The translations under genes and the position numbers were made by a program. DNA of 64,000 nucleotides from contig CAXAMN010018668.1 of the NCBI GenBank assembly GCA_963970005.1, forward strand, positions 615,356 to 679,355. The letters run 5' to 3'. This stretch comes from Durusdinium trenchii (Eukaryota > Sar > Dinophyceae > Suessiales > Symbiodiniaceae). The notes under the pieces are model-generated. The model was not told the DNA's origin. It saw only the letters and a list, made by a program, of their open reading frames with translations, and searched no databases. Positions 42,284 to 54,119 of the stretch are shown here, one piece after another (within the stretch, counting starts at the first letter, position 1; every line of letters starts with the position of its first letter).

Positions 42284-44275
42284 GCCAGCTCGCCCTTTCA
42301 ATTGTGTGTTGTTGTAATCGAGTATTTTGTCTTCTTCAGCAGCATTACCCCTGACCGAACTGCAAAGGCAGCATGTTTGGAAAAGAAACAATGAACACGA
42401 CTAGTTTTTAGTTGTCATTGTCGATGCACTTCAGACGACAACTTGACTTTGCACAGTTTCTGAAGACGAAAGTGGGCGCGCCTGATTCTTAAGCGTTTGG
42501 AATTTTTGGACTTGTTTGCACGGGGTGCGTTCGGACTGGAGAGAGCTTTGCTCAGCCCGCAGACATCAAAGCGCTGTGTCCTAAAGGCCATATTTTGTCT
42601 CTCCACAGATCCTTGCTGGGAAGTACACTGAGGCAGGTCAGCTAGTCAATCTTGAACAAAGCACAGATCATGGATTCTTGCACAGACATGGTTCATGAAT
42701 GCCTTCCAATGCCATTTGAGTCCTCAGCTGCCTTGAAGTTGGCAGCTTTTAGTTCATGCAGCTAAACAAACACTTTGAGACATCACGTCGCAACTAAAGA
42801 CCATTCTATATTTGACAGCACTATATAGTAGGATGCAACCTGAAGATTGATGCACAGAGTCTACTGTCTGTCTTTCAAACCCATCACCAAGAGTTTGAGG
42901 TCATGCCCAGCGCACTTTCCTACTTGGTTTTCTTTCGATGAGACACATTTTTTGTGCCTTATGTTCCCATGACATCATGGCCAGCCGTTCTGCTTCTGTC
43001 CTTTGCAGGAGACATGGGGTTCTTCTTTTTGACCTTGAGTCCATATTGAGACTGATAGACATTGGAGAACTACTGTAAGTTGTTGCCGTCACACTGCACA
43101 GAGTGTTTTCTGATTTTAATTAGGCATGGTAATGGCAAGCTTAACTTGACTTTAATCACCCACACCGGCTGTCAGCATGAGCACGAGTTTATCTTCAGGG
43201 TATTAATAGTCTTGCTTCGTAGCCAGGCTGATGCAGTATATGAGGCTCTTTGCACAACAGTTTATTATTGCATACTTGTTGCATCGCTGATGGACGCATT
43301 TCACTGCACAACATTCTTTTCTTGCACAGCCTGAGGGGAGACATAGGTTGAAGGACCCCATGCCTTTCATCTGGTTTCGAAAGGAGGAGAATACTGCACC
43401 ACGTCGAGGTGTGCATCAACCAGCTCAGACTCCAAGAAACACCAAGACAAACTCAATAAAGGAGCCGTCGGTTTGCTAAGTTGCAGCCGTCAGCAGATTT
43501 GGAAGTCTGGGCTTGCTCAGAGGCTTGCAGCACTGAGTGCCAGGGCCTTGTCTCCAGTGGCGAGTGGGATCGTGGTACAAAGAGCAGGTCATCGATGCGT
43601 CAGCAGTGATGTTGGACTCATCTCTGTGGCGATGCGAATTCCAAAGGTCCTTGAGGATAGCATGAAACAGCAGTGCCGTGGAAAGCTTTGCCCTCGTGCG
43701 CTACCGTGGGGATCCTCGAGGCAGAGGGAGAAGCTACGAGAAAACGAACGAGTTGAAACAGTCATGGATCGCAACGCTGGCGCAGCAGCATCGGAACGAG
43801 CAGAAGCTGCTGCTTCTCAGGGAGGTGGTGATTGGTTTGCTGGCTGCGTGCCTTTGGCGTGTTTGGGACAGGAAGAGGATTTACGGCAGGTGCTGAAGAT
43901 GTTGTTTTGGCGCAGCTTGGGACGTGACCTCTCGGGCGTCCAGGCAGGAAATCGTTTTATTGAACGTGCGTGAACGGGCTTGGACATGGAGGCAACATAT
44001 TGTTCAGCACGCCCCATACAGTCCAGAAAACCGATGAACGTCCAAATGTTTTGCACACAAGCAAGATGACTGACTTGGACTTGCCAATTCCTGGGCAAGG
44101 CTCTTTCACCATCATCCTTGGATTCAGAGATACGCGTGGTGAGACTCTTTGGGCCACAACCGCCTGGACCTCTGCCTCTGAAGCCACTGGACGAAGAGGT
44201 CTTTGAGGCATGGGTCGTTCCGTTATATAGTTACTGATAGTTTGTTTTGCTGTTTCAGATTGTGTTTGTTCATTT

Positions 44276-45020
44276 TTGTCGCAACACTGCAGCTTCTCAC
44301 ACCGTGAAGCCTTCATGGCTTTGAAGGACCTGGGACGGGGGCCCTTCGATGTGGTTGCTGTCACCGACAAGCCTGAACGTGCACATGCTCTCGTTGCCTC
44401 CTTGAAGTGGCCTCTGCGCTTGCGCCTGCTTCAGCCACCGGCAGAAGAGAGGCCTTGGAGATACAGATGGTTTGACTCAGAGCGATACCTTTTGAACCTC
44501 GGACAAAGTTTGCTTTTCAGTCCTTGCTTTGCTAACAAAGCATCCATTGGCAACAACAGGCTTCTCGAAACTTTGCTTCACCAGTCCGCACCGTGAACCT
44601 AGGTCCTATGTAACGCGCCTCACAAGAGCAGGGCTGGGTGACCGACTGGTTATTTATTCAGATGCCTTTGACACAGCCTTCCTGGACTGCCAGAGAAATC
44701 TGAACAAGGACACCAGTAGATCTGTGCGGGGAACAGGTCGAGAAACGGTGGCTGCGATTGCTGCATCTGCAGGTTCTGGAAGAGCTCAAGCGGCCCATAT
44801 TTTTTGGAGTTGAGTTCGGCTCTCAAACCATTTTGTGCTTGTGAGCGAAAAAGACAGGTGATAGTGGGGAAGAAATGCTGCAGAAGCCAGTGGTTTCCGT
44901 CAGTGGGCTCTTGAGGTTCGACCTTTATCCAGCTGGCCTCTTTGGCTATCCCGCAGCCGCAGCAGGCAGCCATTCAAGAGCCCGGCTGAACACAGACCAG
45001 GCAACGGCTGATGGCAAAAG
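44276..45020 (+). CDS. Possible exons of a glycosyltransferase-like protein, weak
   Basis: Frames here include FDVVAVTDKPERAHALVASL (~44,345) and LGDRLVIYSDAFDTAFLDCQ (~44,640). The next frame, from 44,875, ends at a GTAAGT donor near 45,020. The (F/Y)SDAFD phrase after a short strand recalls the acidic motif of the glycosyltransferase domain found in procollagen-lysine glycosyltransferase-type proteins. Splicing between the pieces was not resolved and the similarity is slight. Alternatively these are chance frames inside the CDPK intron. Confidence 0.2.
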
Positions 45021-45587
45021 CAGTAAGTTGAATAGTTCTGTGATATTCTGTAATTATTTTGTAAGTTTTGTAAGTATTCATGCTGACATTTGATGTTGGC
45101 TTCTGGTGTCAGGCACGGCAGAAGGTAAACGACGGACAGTGGAACATGTTACGACGTAGTACTGTTCCCGGCCGTCGTTGCAGTTGCGAAAGAAGCCAAT
45201 GCCTCGTTGCCGCGAAGTGCGTTTTGTGGAGCTGATTTGGGAGCCCAGGCAAGAGAGTTTCACAAGATCCCTCCTTGCTTGCTGAATAAACAGAAGGAAG
45301 TGGAAGGCCTGGATAGGCCGTGGAGTGCCTAGAAGGTTTCTAAGGTTTCCTTATCAAGCTTCTGCTTATCCTGGCCAGTGCATCCGGCAGATTAATGAGA
45401 CACGACACGCATGCCACAAAGATATTCATGATTGCACATATTGGCTCTGAAGGCCTGCAGATGACCATGAGCCATGCTTGGCTTGGTCTGAAGTGGGTGG
45501 ATTGATGAGCAGTGGCTCCGAATCAGCGGCGCCTCATTGGTATGGAGTATCGATGCAAACAAAGGATCAATTCACAGAACCCAAGTC

Positions 45588-45660
45588 CTTAGTAGCGTCC
45601 TTGCTCCTAGTAGTACGGCCAGGAGCCCCTAGTGGCATCCTTGCTCCAAGGCTGAGGTCC
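45588..45660 (-). repeat. CTAGTAGC-type dispersed repeat, cluster 1
   Basis: The cluster reads GCTCCTAGTAGTACGGCCAG, then AGGAGCCCCTAGTGGCATCC and TTGCTCCAAGG. These are modules of the same repeat found at 48.6, 53.5, 55.7, 59.7, 63.3, 63.7 and 63.95 kb. Confidence 0.8.
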
Positions 45661-48599
45661 CAGATGTGTGGAATGTTTTGCTAATAAACATTGTGTGAAC
45701 ATTGGCCATATTGTCCGCGACATCTAAGCAGCCAGTGGCCGGAGAATACCTCAATGGTGGCTTCTATGGAGGAAGAGCTGCAGATTTGGAAGTAGCTCTG
45801 AGGCACGCGTGGAGCGTCGAAGCTTAAGAGCAGCAAGTCGGCTAACTTACAAGGAAGGCCAAACGGTTTGACACAACTCAACCAGTTGAAATTACAAGGA
45901 AAACGTTGTAGCAAAAGGCTCAATTTTAATTTAGTGAACTTTAGGTGTACGAAAGTTGGGTTTCAGCATCAACCTTGATTTCGAGAGTTCCCAAATGCAC
46001 TTGGTGGGAAGGAAGCTGCTGCATCTTCAAGGCCGTTTACCGGAAGTCAATGCACGCGGAGAAGCTTATCAGAACCACGGAAAGACTCACCAATATCTTT
46101 GGAATCAATACTTGATTGAGCACCCTGAGCAGGTGAGGCAGCTGTGAAGGGTTCATTTTGCTGATGTTGCCGTGCTTATGAATCTTTTATCTATTGATCC
46201 GCAAAAGGAACTCTCTTTGTTGCACAGTGCAGGTTCTCGCTTGCGTGTCATGAAAAGCGACGTTGTCAGTGGTTCCACTTCCCATCAGGTTACATTGGAT
46301 TATGGAGGTGCCTTTGTGGTGAACCTGGCCCGTCGTTCAATCTCTCCTCGTCAGTTTGGTAAAGATGAGATGGGAAGTATCAAGTCCGTTCTATTTCAGA
46401 AAGCTGTGTGCTTCATCCACGCCAATGCGGGGGGATTTGCTGACCCTTGGCCACCAATTTTTAGCATATATATACTGTATATACATACACACACATATAT
46501 AATACTTAAATAGTTTTTTGATGTCAGAACAATTTCTTTCACACTCTTGCTCGTTCTTGCTCTCTCAAACATCACCAGGATATGACCTTTCATCTTCTGC
46601 GCGTGGCCCATTTATTGAAGGCCGACTCGACCAGGTGGGCGGGCTTTCAGTCCCAACAGGAGCTGGAGGAGGCAGCCCAGCGAGGGCTGCAGGCCGACAA
46701 ATCAAAGGCAGATCGGCTCAGCGTGGACCTCTCCTTGTGCTTCAGAGGTTTCCCGTTAGCCCCAGTCTGGCAAGGCCTGCTAAGCTATCTTTTTTTGGTG
46801 ACTCCTTACAATGCTGCAACATTTAATGGCATGCAGTTCTTCATTGCTCGCCCGCTGGAACGCACACCTCAGCTGGCAACCTTTGAGATTGTCGCCTTGC
46901 AGCGCGGCATTGTTCAAACGCGGAGGGAAACTGGACGCGCGAAGCCTCCCAACGGCACGCACGAGTTTGAAGGGCGAAATCGGTTTGATACCCAGGCACC
47001 CGGAGGGGGGAGCGTGAAGCGAAGACTTGTTGTGCAAATTTTGAGCTGGACTTTCTCTTAGCTTACATTCTCTTGATCTGAGTTTGTTGAGCCGATCTTC
47101 ACTTGAGCAGTGGAGATCAGACCCCTTGAACACAGCCATACCCTGTGGCAAAATCTCTCATTTGAAGGTGTTTCAAATGGACCTTCGTTCCGGTGACTGC
47201 TTGGCGTGGCGCTGCTTCCAGCGGTGTGACTTGACGTTCGCAGAGCTGGAGACACAGGCGTGATCATCATCCACTTGTCAACTTACCCAAAAGATTTCAG
47301 AGGATCCAAAAATCGACTGGTCTCCTACCTGTTAGATAGCTTGTTCACAAAAGTCTCCTGTGTTTCGTGCGGAAGCTCTCACGGCACTTCAACTCCAAAA
47401 GGGTCAAGCGAGCATCTTCGAAGGACTCCTCACTGCCTTGACAGGCCTTTGGGGAAAGTCCACCTTCACAGAGGCTCTGGACAGCTGCCATGAATTGACA
47501 GACTGGCCTGAGAATTCTTGATGGCCCGTCCGACCAGTCCTCCCCAAAAAGGCTCCCGTTTTGTAAGAGGCCTCGGAGCTATGGATTGAATATGACTCAA
47601 CCCTATCCACATGGCATGTGGGACCCTGTTGGACCCTGTCAGACGCTGGGCCCAGATCATGTGGATACACGGCACTTGCAGAGCCCTGATTCCTGTCGCT
47701 TCCTTTCCGTTGTTTTTGTCATGCAGGCTGGGCACATGGAGTGGCCTAGGCAAAGACCTGGTGGTAGGAGCACGAGTGGCCTGGCTGAGTCAGGAATGTT
47801 GGGCGGATGAGGGGTTCTTTCGTCACAGGCTTTTATACACTTGATAATGCTCTGAGCTTCCTCTTGACGAGGCTAGCACCTGGAATGGACTTGAGCTGTC
47901 AAATTTGCTAGGTTTCTCATGTCCATGGCAAACATGTACCAACTTGGATGACCAATGGTAGCCGAGTCAGCCAGTCACTGGTGAGTCAAATCATATATGA
48001 CAAAGAGTTGCCCGTCAATACCTGCCCAGCCTGTTACCTGCCAATGCATGGCATGAGTCTTCTATCAACCTTCAACGAACCGTGCACTCAATTTGAGTAT
48101 TGGAAGTAGCTGTTGAGATGGCCACCCAGATGTGGAGGAGTGGCTAAGCCTGAACATGAACTATGACTTACTACTTGTCCCAGTCACCCGAAGCATGGAC
48201 TCAGATCGCCTTGACGACCTGGCTGCCTCGACGCTACGCTATAGGCATCCGGGCACTCCAAGCATTTGTAACACGCTTCGCCCCGCACAGACACTTTGTA
48301 AAGGTTAGGTTAGGTGACTTCGTGTGTCACCCTCCTCTCATAAACATGTTGTTTCGCACATCCACCCAGCATCCCATGGATGAGAGTATTGGGATCTACC
48401 ACCTGAAGCACCCAAATTTTCTTGAATTGGATATCTTTACTGGTGTCCCAGTCCGCAATCTGGAGCTTTTGTTTTTTCATTTGTGACTCTTTGACGATGT
48501 TTGCCGGAGGTGCCCAGGCTGAGATTCGGGGCTTTAACTTCTACCAGGATTGAGGAGAACTTGTGCGCGGTCAGAAAATGAGGGGCGCCGGGGCGCGGA

Positions 48600-48715
48600 G
48601 CTCTGTTGCTTCTAGTAGCTTCTTGTTACTAGTAGTCAGGCCAGGAGCTCCGTTCGTAGTGTGCTTGCTCCTAGTAGCGATGCCCTTCGTTACTAGTAGC
48701 TTCTTGTTTTTTGGC
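48600..48715 (-). repeat. CTAGTAGC-type dispersed repeat, cluster 2
   Basis: Modules TTCTAGTAGCTTCTTGTTAC, CCAGGAGCTCC and GCTCCTAGTAGCGATGCCC follow each other. The cluster lies ~180 bp upstream of the CDPK exon at 48,897. Confidence 0.85.
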
Positions 48716-48896
48716 CTGGCCCAGTTCGACTGAACAGACCAGTCACATTGCACAGGCGACGGACATGTGGACTGTTGGCGCATGCCAGCCATGTTTGAAC
48801 GTTCAGTTTGATGTTCCATATCAATGACCTTTTCTTGAGGCTAAAACCAGATGACAATTTTCAACATTGTAGTGAGTGATCAGCTGCTTCTGTCAG

Positions 48897-49519
48897 ACTA
48901 TCATGTACATCTTGCTGTGCGGCTATCCACCTTTCTTTGGAGATTCCGATGCCACGCACCACAGCAATGCAGCATTTTTGGCATTATTTTGGGTGGAACG
49001 AAGGCGATGCAGAGTGATGAATAGATAATACTTTCTTGCATTGAGCAAAAACTTCTCCAAACACTGAGGCTGAGGATTTCAATTTGACAACCCTTTCCCT
49101 CAAAGATTCTTGAGAAAGCGCTGCAGTTCATAAGATATTTTTGATTTTATGGCTACACATAATATGAAAAATTGCAAAGCCCAACATGTCGTAGATTTTG
49201 TTTCTGTCCAGTTGAAGACCTGTGTGTTTGCAAGGATTGGTTTGATGTAGACGTCCCTGCCAAGGCCGAGATCTTGTCGCGGGTTCGTTCTGGGAACTTC
49301 AGCTTCAACGATGCGGACTGGAGGCATATCTCTGACATGGCCAAGGCACCAGAGAAACGGTTCAACACATGACCCACACGGTGTTTTTCTGGCCGAAGAG
49401 CCGAATCAGCGGGCGAACCCTGAACCCTGTCAGAATAGCTTTCAGCTGAGCACGTTGCGCAGGATTTGATCCGTGGTCTTCTTCGAATGAGTGAGATAGA
49501 ACGCGTGAGTGCCAAACAG
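48897..49519 (+). CDS. CDPK exons, kinase C-lobe
   Basis: Three exons join in phase 0 through GC-AG introns. 48,897-48,950 gives MYILLCGYPPFFGDSD. 49,265-49,345 gives AEILSRVRSGNFSFNDADW. 49,463-49,519 gives DLIRGLLRMSEIERVSAKQ. Donors are GC at 48,951, 49,346 and 49,520. The order and residues match the C-terminal lobe of CDPK kinases. The following LNHxW-type exon was not found. Confidence 0.85.
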
Positions 49520-51390
49520 GCGGGATGTTTGAGTCTAACATCAGTAGTCAGTGCACAAGAGTATCCAGACATTTTTGAGACAAATGGTTGTAGAAGTTTG
49601 CGAAAATAGACATTCCAGAGATCACAACGTTTACTGCAGTGCCTGCCGTAAAGTTGTTAGGCCTTGTTTGATCAATGGATCATCCAGACAGCATGGCACT
49701 TGGTGGGAATATTGCTTCGAATTGCAGACTACTCGACCTGGAAAATTGGACAATAAGTAAAGCTACAACTTCAAAATAGCTCTCATTACTGATTACTTGT
49801 ATCACAAGCAGAATTGTTGCTGCCAGGTTGTTTTTGCTAATGGCGCAAGGAAATAGTAAGATGGCATGCAGGTTGAACCAGAACTGACCACGATAATTCG
49901 CTGACACCTTCTTGTGGAAAGAATCAAAAGCAAAGGCTACTCGCGTCCGCACTTCGGTCACCTCCCCAATATAGCGCCAGTGTCACTGGTACTCTTGCAG
50001 GCGGCAAAGTGTTTACAGGTCTGCGACTTTTGGCGTTTGCCAATGCCTCGCGTACCGTGACTGCATGTGTTTGGCCAGATTCCACTGCCATTTGACACCC
50101 TGGCATACCGGCGTTGTTTGTGCTCCTTTGCTCCCTGTACCTACATCGAGAACGTTTCTTTGCCGGATGCTGAACAGACTCATCTACGTGCAGAAATCCT
50201 TGCTCGTTTTATACAGTAGCTGTCACCAAAGGCGACCCTTGCAAGCCAGCGATTGCCTCAGTGCAATCAAGACCCTCCAAAAGTTCATCGGGCTGGAATT
50301 CAGCTCGGTGGTTCTTCATGCATCGCTGCATAGATCTACTCGGTGGTTGCGAAATCTTGCGGCAACATAGCGTTACCCTTTGTTACCCTCATCACAGTTA
50401 AGGCTCATATTTTCAATGATCCTTGTGTCCAACATGTGTTTTCGACGCGCAGTAATGCTGAACCTTATTAGCTGTCCCTACCTTGGCTCGAAGGGCCGAG
50501 CAAAGTTTCCAAATTTCTTCCTTTGCAGATCAGCCTCGTGCTGGCCCTTCTAAGGTTTCCTGTGTGTGTATTCTTGTGCGCCGGCCTTCTGGGTAAGAGG
50601 AAAAACAAAAGGCACGTATTGCTGTCCTATTGCTCAACTTGCTTGTGTCGAAACCTCTTTTGTCACTAGGCGGGCCGCTGACCTAGCAATATTTTCGTGC
50701 CTTCCAGCCCCGTTTCCCTTCGTGGGTGTTCCCTTCAGTGGCCAATCCTGTGTCATTCTGCCTCGTGTGCCGTTGATGACTTTGCCAATAAGAGACAGAA
50801 GTTTCCTCTGTCTGGTGACTTTGCCAATGGGAGACAGACGTTCCAACTGATGTTCTACGGCCCCTGCATCAATACTTCGGCAAATTGAATTCCGATTTAT
50901 CGAAGCGATTTTCGACTTTGTTGCCGCCTGTCCGGACAACCGGTTGCTCTCAAGTGAGACGACACTTCACGAAACTACTTGTAGATTCAGATCTCCTTTC
51001 AACCCCTTTCATGCCTTATCGGCATTGCCACATTCTAACTGTCTTTGGGTTCGATCGTACTGCTGGATTTTGCGAATCTGTTCCCTTGCGCAACTTTGCA
51101 CTCTGGATTCTGGATCCCTATGGAATGTCCTTCGGCTGGGCGCATGAATGCAGTGCTTCGATTTGTTGGGTGATTGGCATGAATGGAGCAGCAAGAATGA
51201 AGACCGTCCCCTTTTTGGGCTTGATTGTTGACATAACCAGGGAACCACACTGTGCAACATTGATATTTTCACTGCCGAATGCCCTGCAAAGGCACCTGTC
51301 TTGAGAGCTCCCTTGAAGCAGAAGTCTCTGTCTCAGCGATGAAAAGCTTCGCAAACACCCTTGCCTCAGGTGTTTTCTTCGTTGTCCCAG

Positions 51391-54119
51391 GTACTTTGAG
51401 AACATGCGCAAGTACGTAGGGTGCACGTCCTGTGTTTTCATCTGTGTGGATGCCGCGACAGCAGACTTTGACAGCTCCCTTCCCGGTCTGCCAGGTTCAA
51501 CAAATTCAAGCAAGCTACTTTGCAAATCATTGTTTCTCAGCCTGCCTGGCCTGTTTTGAGTTCGTGTATGCTGCATGTCGTGGCACGGAAATTCAATGCA
51601 GGTTGGAACCAGAGATTGCAAAGCCCTTGATTGATACCTTCATGTGGTGCGCCTGCTCAAAGTATAATAGAGCCAAGGAGCAGGAGTTCTCTTCATGAAT
51701 CTTTCCGAAAGCCCAGGATAGATAGCTCGGGAGAAGGACATATTGATGCGGCGGAGATAGAAGCAGGCTTTTGTTTGAGCAGATCCTTTCAGATTTTCCG
51801 GTTTAGACCGCAGCCGCGATGCCTCCGTTCCCTCTTTTTGTCGAAGGTATGAAGAGGGCTGGATGGACCGAGATCGAAATCCCCGAGGATTTAGAGGAGA
51901 TGGCCGGGACCTCCGGATCCTCACCGGCCGAACGTCAGGGCTATAAGAATCGTTGAAAGCAGGGTCTTTCGCTACGATTTGTATCAAGTTCACCACGTTG
52001 GTTCGGCCGCGAGCCATTTTGTGCGTTCAGTGCCAGGTGAATAGCTTGGATGCTGATGGCAGCGGAGAGATTGGGCTTGGAGAGCCAAAGCCCCGGAGTC
52101 GGTGAGTTCGTTCGAGAAGCGGGCTGCGGTTTGCGGAAGGTAGAGAATTGATTCGTCGGTTTTGCGGTTGAAGCGTTTAGTCTTTCCTTTGGCATCGAGG
52201 TTTGTGGCATCGATTCTGGACCTACAGGTGGGCATCTCCAAGCTGTGGTATGGTGCTCTCTAGGGGTACTGGCTGGTGACCCACAACTATCCCAACCGTG
52301 TAAGGTTTGCTTCAGTGCTTTGGAGTCTCTTTGGATTTGGGGAAGTTGGGGCATGTCTCCAGATTCAGGACCCGCACCGCAGCCCTCTTTTTCCAAGGTC
52401 TACGCGCGGGAGGAGACCTGTTGGGCAGTCTTCCGCATCTATGATCAAGATGGCGATGGATTGTGTCTTGGCTTGGGAAGCCACATGAGTAAAGCTGATT
52501 TGCAACACTGGACACATTCCCAAGTCGAGATGAAAGAAGACCAACCGAGGATCGGAAATACTGACGTTTACAACATTTTGAACAATGGTCAGCCAGAGGA
52601 GGCGTCCTTTGGCGAGCCACATTGCTTCTGTTTTGAGTGAACTTTGTGGATCAGTATTTTCAGGAGCTTTCCCAAGAGCCAGTAAACTGGCTTTTCGGGC
52701 ATGGTGGTGCAACATGTCGTGTGATTTCTTGGACTTGTTCTTATTCGTGGCTTCAGAATAGCGTAAGTCCACTGTAACTGAGATGGTCAGGCCATCAGTG
52801 CACACGAGTGTCGGGAGCTCATCAAAGAAGCGGATGAGGAGCGCTGCAACGGGTTTTTGCGGGTTGAAGTCAGGCACCAGCAGAAGCCTCTATACTACTG
52901 TCTAATGACTTAGGCCAACGTGATGCAAGTGACATACCAATCTGGCTACCCTCAGGGCTAGGTCATGTGCCCTGACATATCGAGCAAAAAAGAAAGTCTG
53001 GGTTGGGAAACCTGGTGTCATGGGACCTGTGGACACCTCCTCGACAAAAAATAAAGTAATAATAAACAGCTAAAATAATGCTAGATACCACTGCCTGGCA
53101 CCCTGGTGACACAGTGGTGACATATGACATAGGGTGCGACTATGTGTTTGTGGGCGCTGCTTCCTTGAATACCTCATACATATTTTCTATGAATTTGATG
53201 GTTGTGGCCTGATGACATAGGCCTTAAGAGGAAATGCCAATGTTGGATCAATCCTGATGACATAGGCTTTTGGAATTGGCGTGTATGTCCGACAAGTCCT
53301 AAGTTACTAGTCAGTAGTATAGAGACTATGTTCCTGATAGCAACTAGCAGCCTTGAAATATTTATTTTTGGCCCAACACTTATTGAGACTTTTTATGCGG
53401 GAAATGAAGAACGTTCAGCATCAAGGAGCAGTCCATTTGCACAACTTTGGACATTAACATATTCAGGTTTCGTATTGCATGCGCACTTTCAAACTGTACT
53501 TGGGAGCAAGGACGCTACTAGGGGCTCCTGGCCTTACTACTAGGAGCAAGACGGTACTAGGAACAAAGGGCATCGCTACTAGGAGCAAGGACGCTAAAAG
53601 TTCGGTCTCTGTTAGTCACACAACATGTTGTCATACATTTCATGACGCCCGTTGATGGTGCAAGGATGGAGACAAGAGGATCAGCTTCGCGGAGTTTCTG
53701 AACATGATGAAGGGTGTCTCAGGGAACAAGAAGGTACGCACACTCCTTCGAAGCAACCAGTGTTCTCCTTCGAAACAACGAGGAAAGGGAAGTCCATTGG
53801 AGATTTGGCAACCAAAGATGCAACCACACAAGCACACGGATTTGTTAGAGCGCTGGAGCAGCGAGTGGACAAATCAACCGGAGTGTCGATTTGACAGATG
53901 AGACTAATTGAATGTATGGGCCGATTGGGCTCTCTCAGAAGCTTTAAGCTTGTGCTTGTTGCATTGGACTTGTTGGGCTGACGATACTTTGCTGGGTTTG
54001 ATTTTGCCATTCAGGAAAAGAAGAAGGGTCCCCAGCTCAGGCAGCTCAGGCTGATCAGTTGGGAAGAGAGCCACGTGTTTCTTAGAGCGATCACTCTGAG
54101 GAAGTGGGCAAGAATTTGA
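51391..54119 (+). CDS. CDPK exons, autoinhibitory junction and EF-hand domain
   Basis: A 21-nt micro-exon 51,391-51,411 (YFENMRK) ends at GTACGT. It joins 51,495-51,539 to read NMRKFNKFKQATLQIIVSQ, the autoinhibitory junction. A GC donor at 51,540 joins 51,684-51,766 (LHESFRKPRI, EF-hand 1 loop DSSGEGHIDAAE). EF-hand 2 is in the exon from 52,037 (DADGSGEI). EF-hand 3 is made by joining 52,398-52,462 to 52,550-~52,610 (loop DQDGDGLIGNTD, then VYNILNNG). EF-hand 4 is in 53,665-53,733 (DGDKRISFAEFLNMMKG, with Lys where the conserved loop Gly is expected). A last exon at 54,015-54,119 adds a Lys-rich tail and TGA. Linking pieces between EF-hands 1-2, 2-3 and 3-4 are missing from my model. The calmodulin-like domain binds Ca2+ and relieves autoinhibition. 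Confidence 0.85.
53495..53600 (+). repeat. CTAGTAGC-type dispersed repeat, cluster 3
   Basis: Modules AGCAAGGACGCTACTAGGGG, CTCCTGGCCTTACTACTAGG and GGCATCGCTACTAGGAGC run in the plus orientation inside the intron before the last EF-hand exon. Confidence 0.85.

Larger units (their letters stand above)
42284..48896 (+). other. 6.6 kb between kinase halves; activation-segment exon not found
   Basis: This interval should carry the exon for the GTxYYxAPE activation-segment end and the DxWSxG helix of the kinase. I could not find either. Isolated coding-looking frames occur at 43,473-43,973, 44,276-45,020, 45,956-46,147, 46,172-46,420, 46,582-47,061 and 47,260-47,490. A CTAGTAGC-type repeat lies at 45,588-45,660 and an AT/CA-rich run at 46,465-46,510. 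It may be a very long intron, an intron with an inserted gene, or a break between two kinase fragments. Confidence 0.4.

Noticed and set aside
43470-43530. GCAGATTTGGAAGTCTGGGCTT as the missing DxWSxG kinase exon
   Set aside because: The frame does not give the motif without an indel, and no matching splice pair was found.
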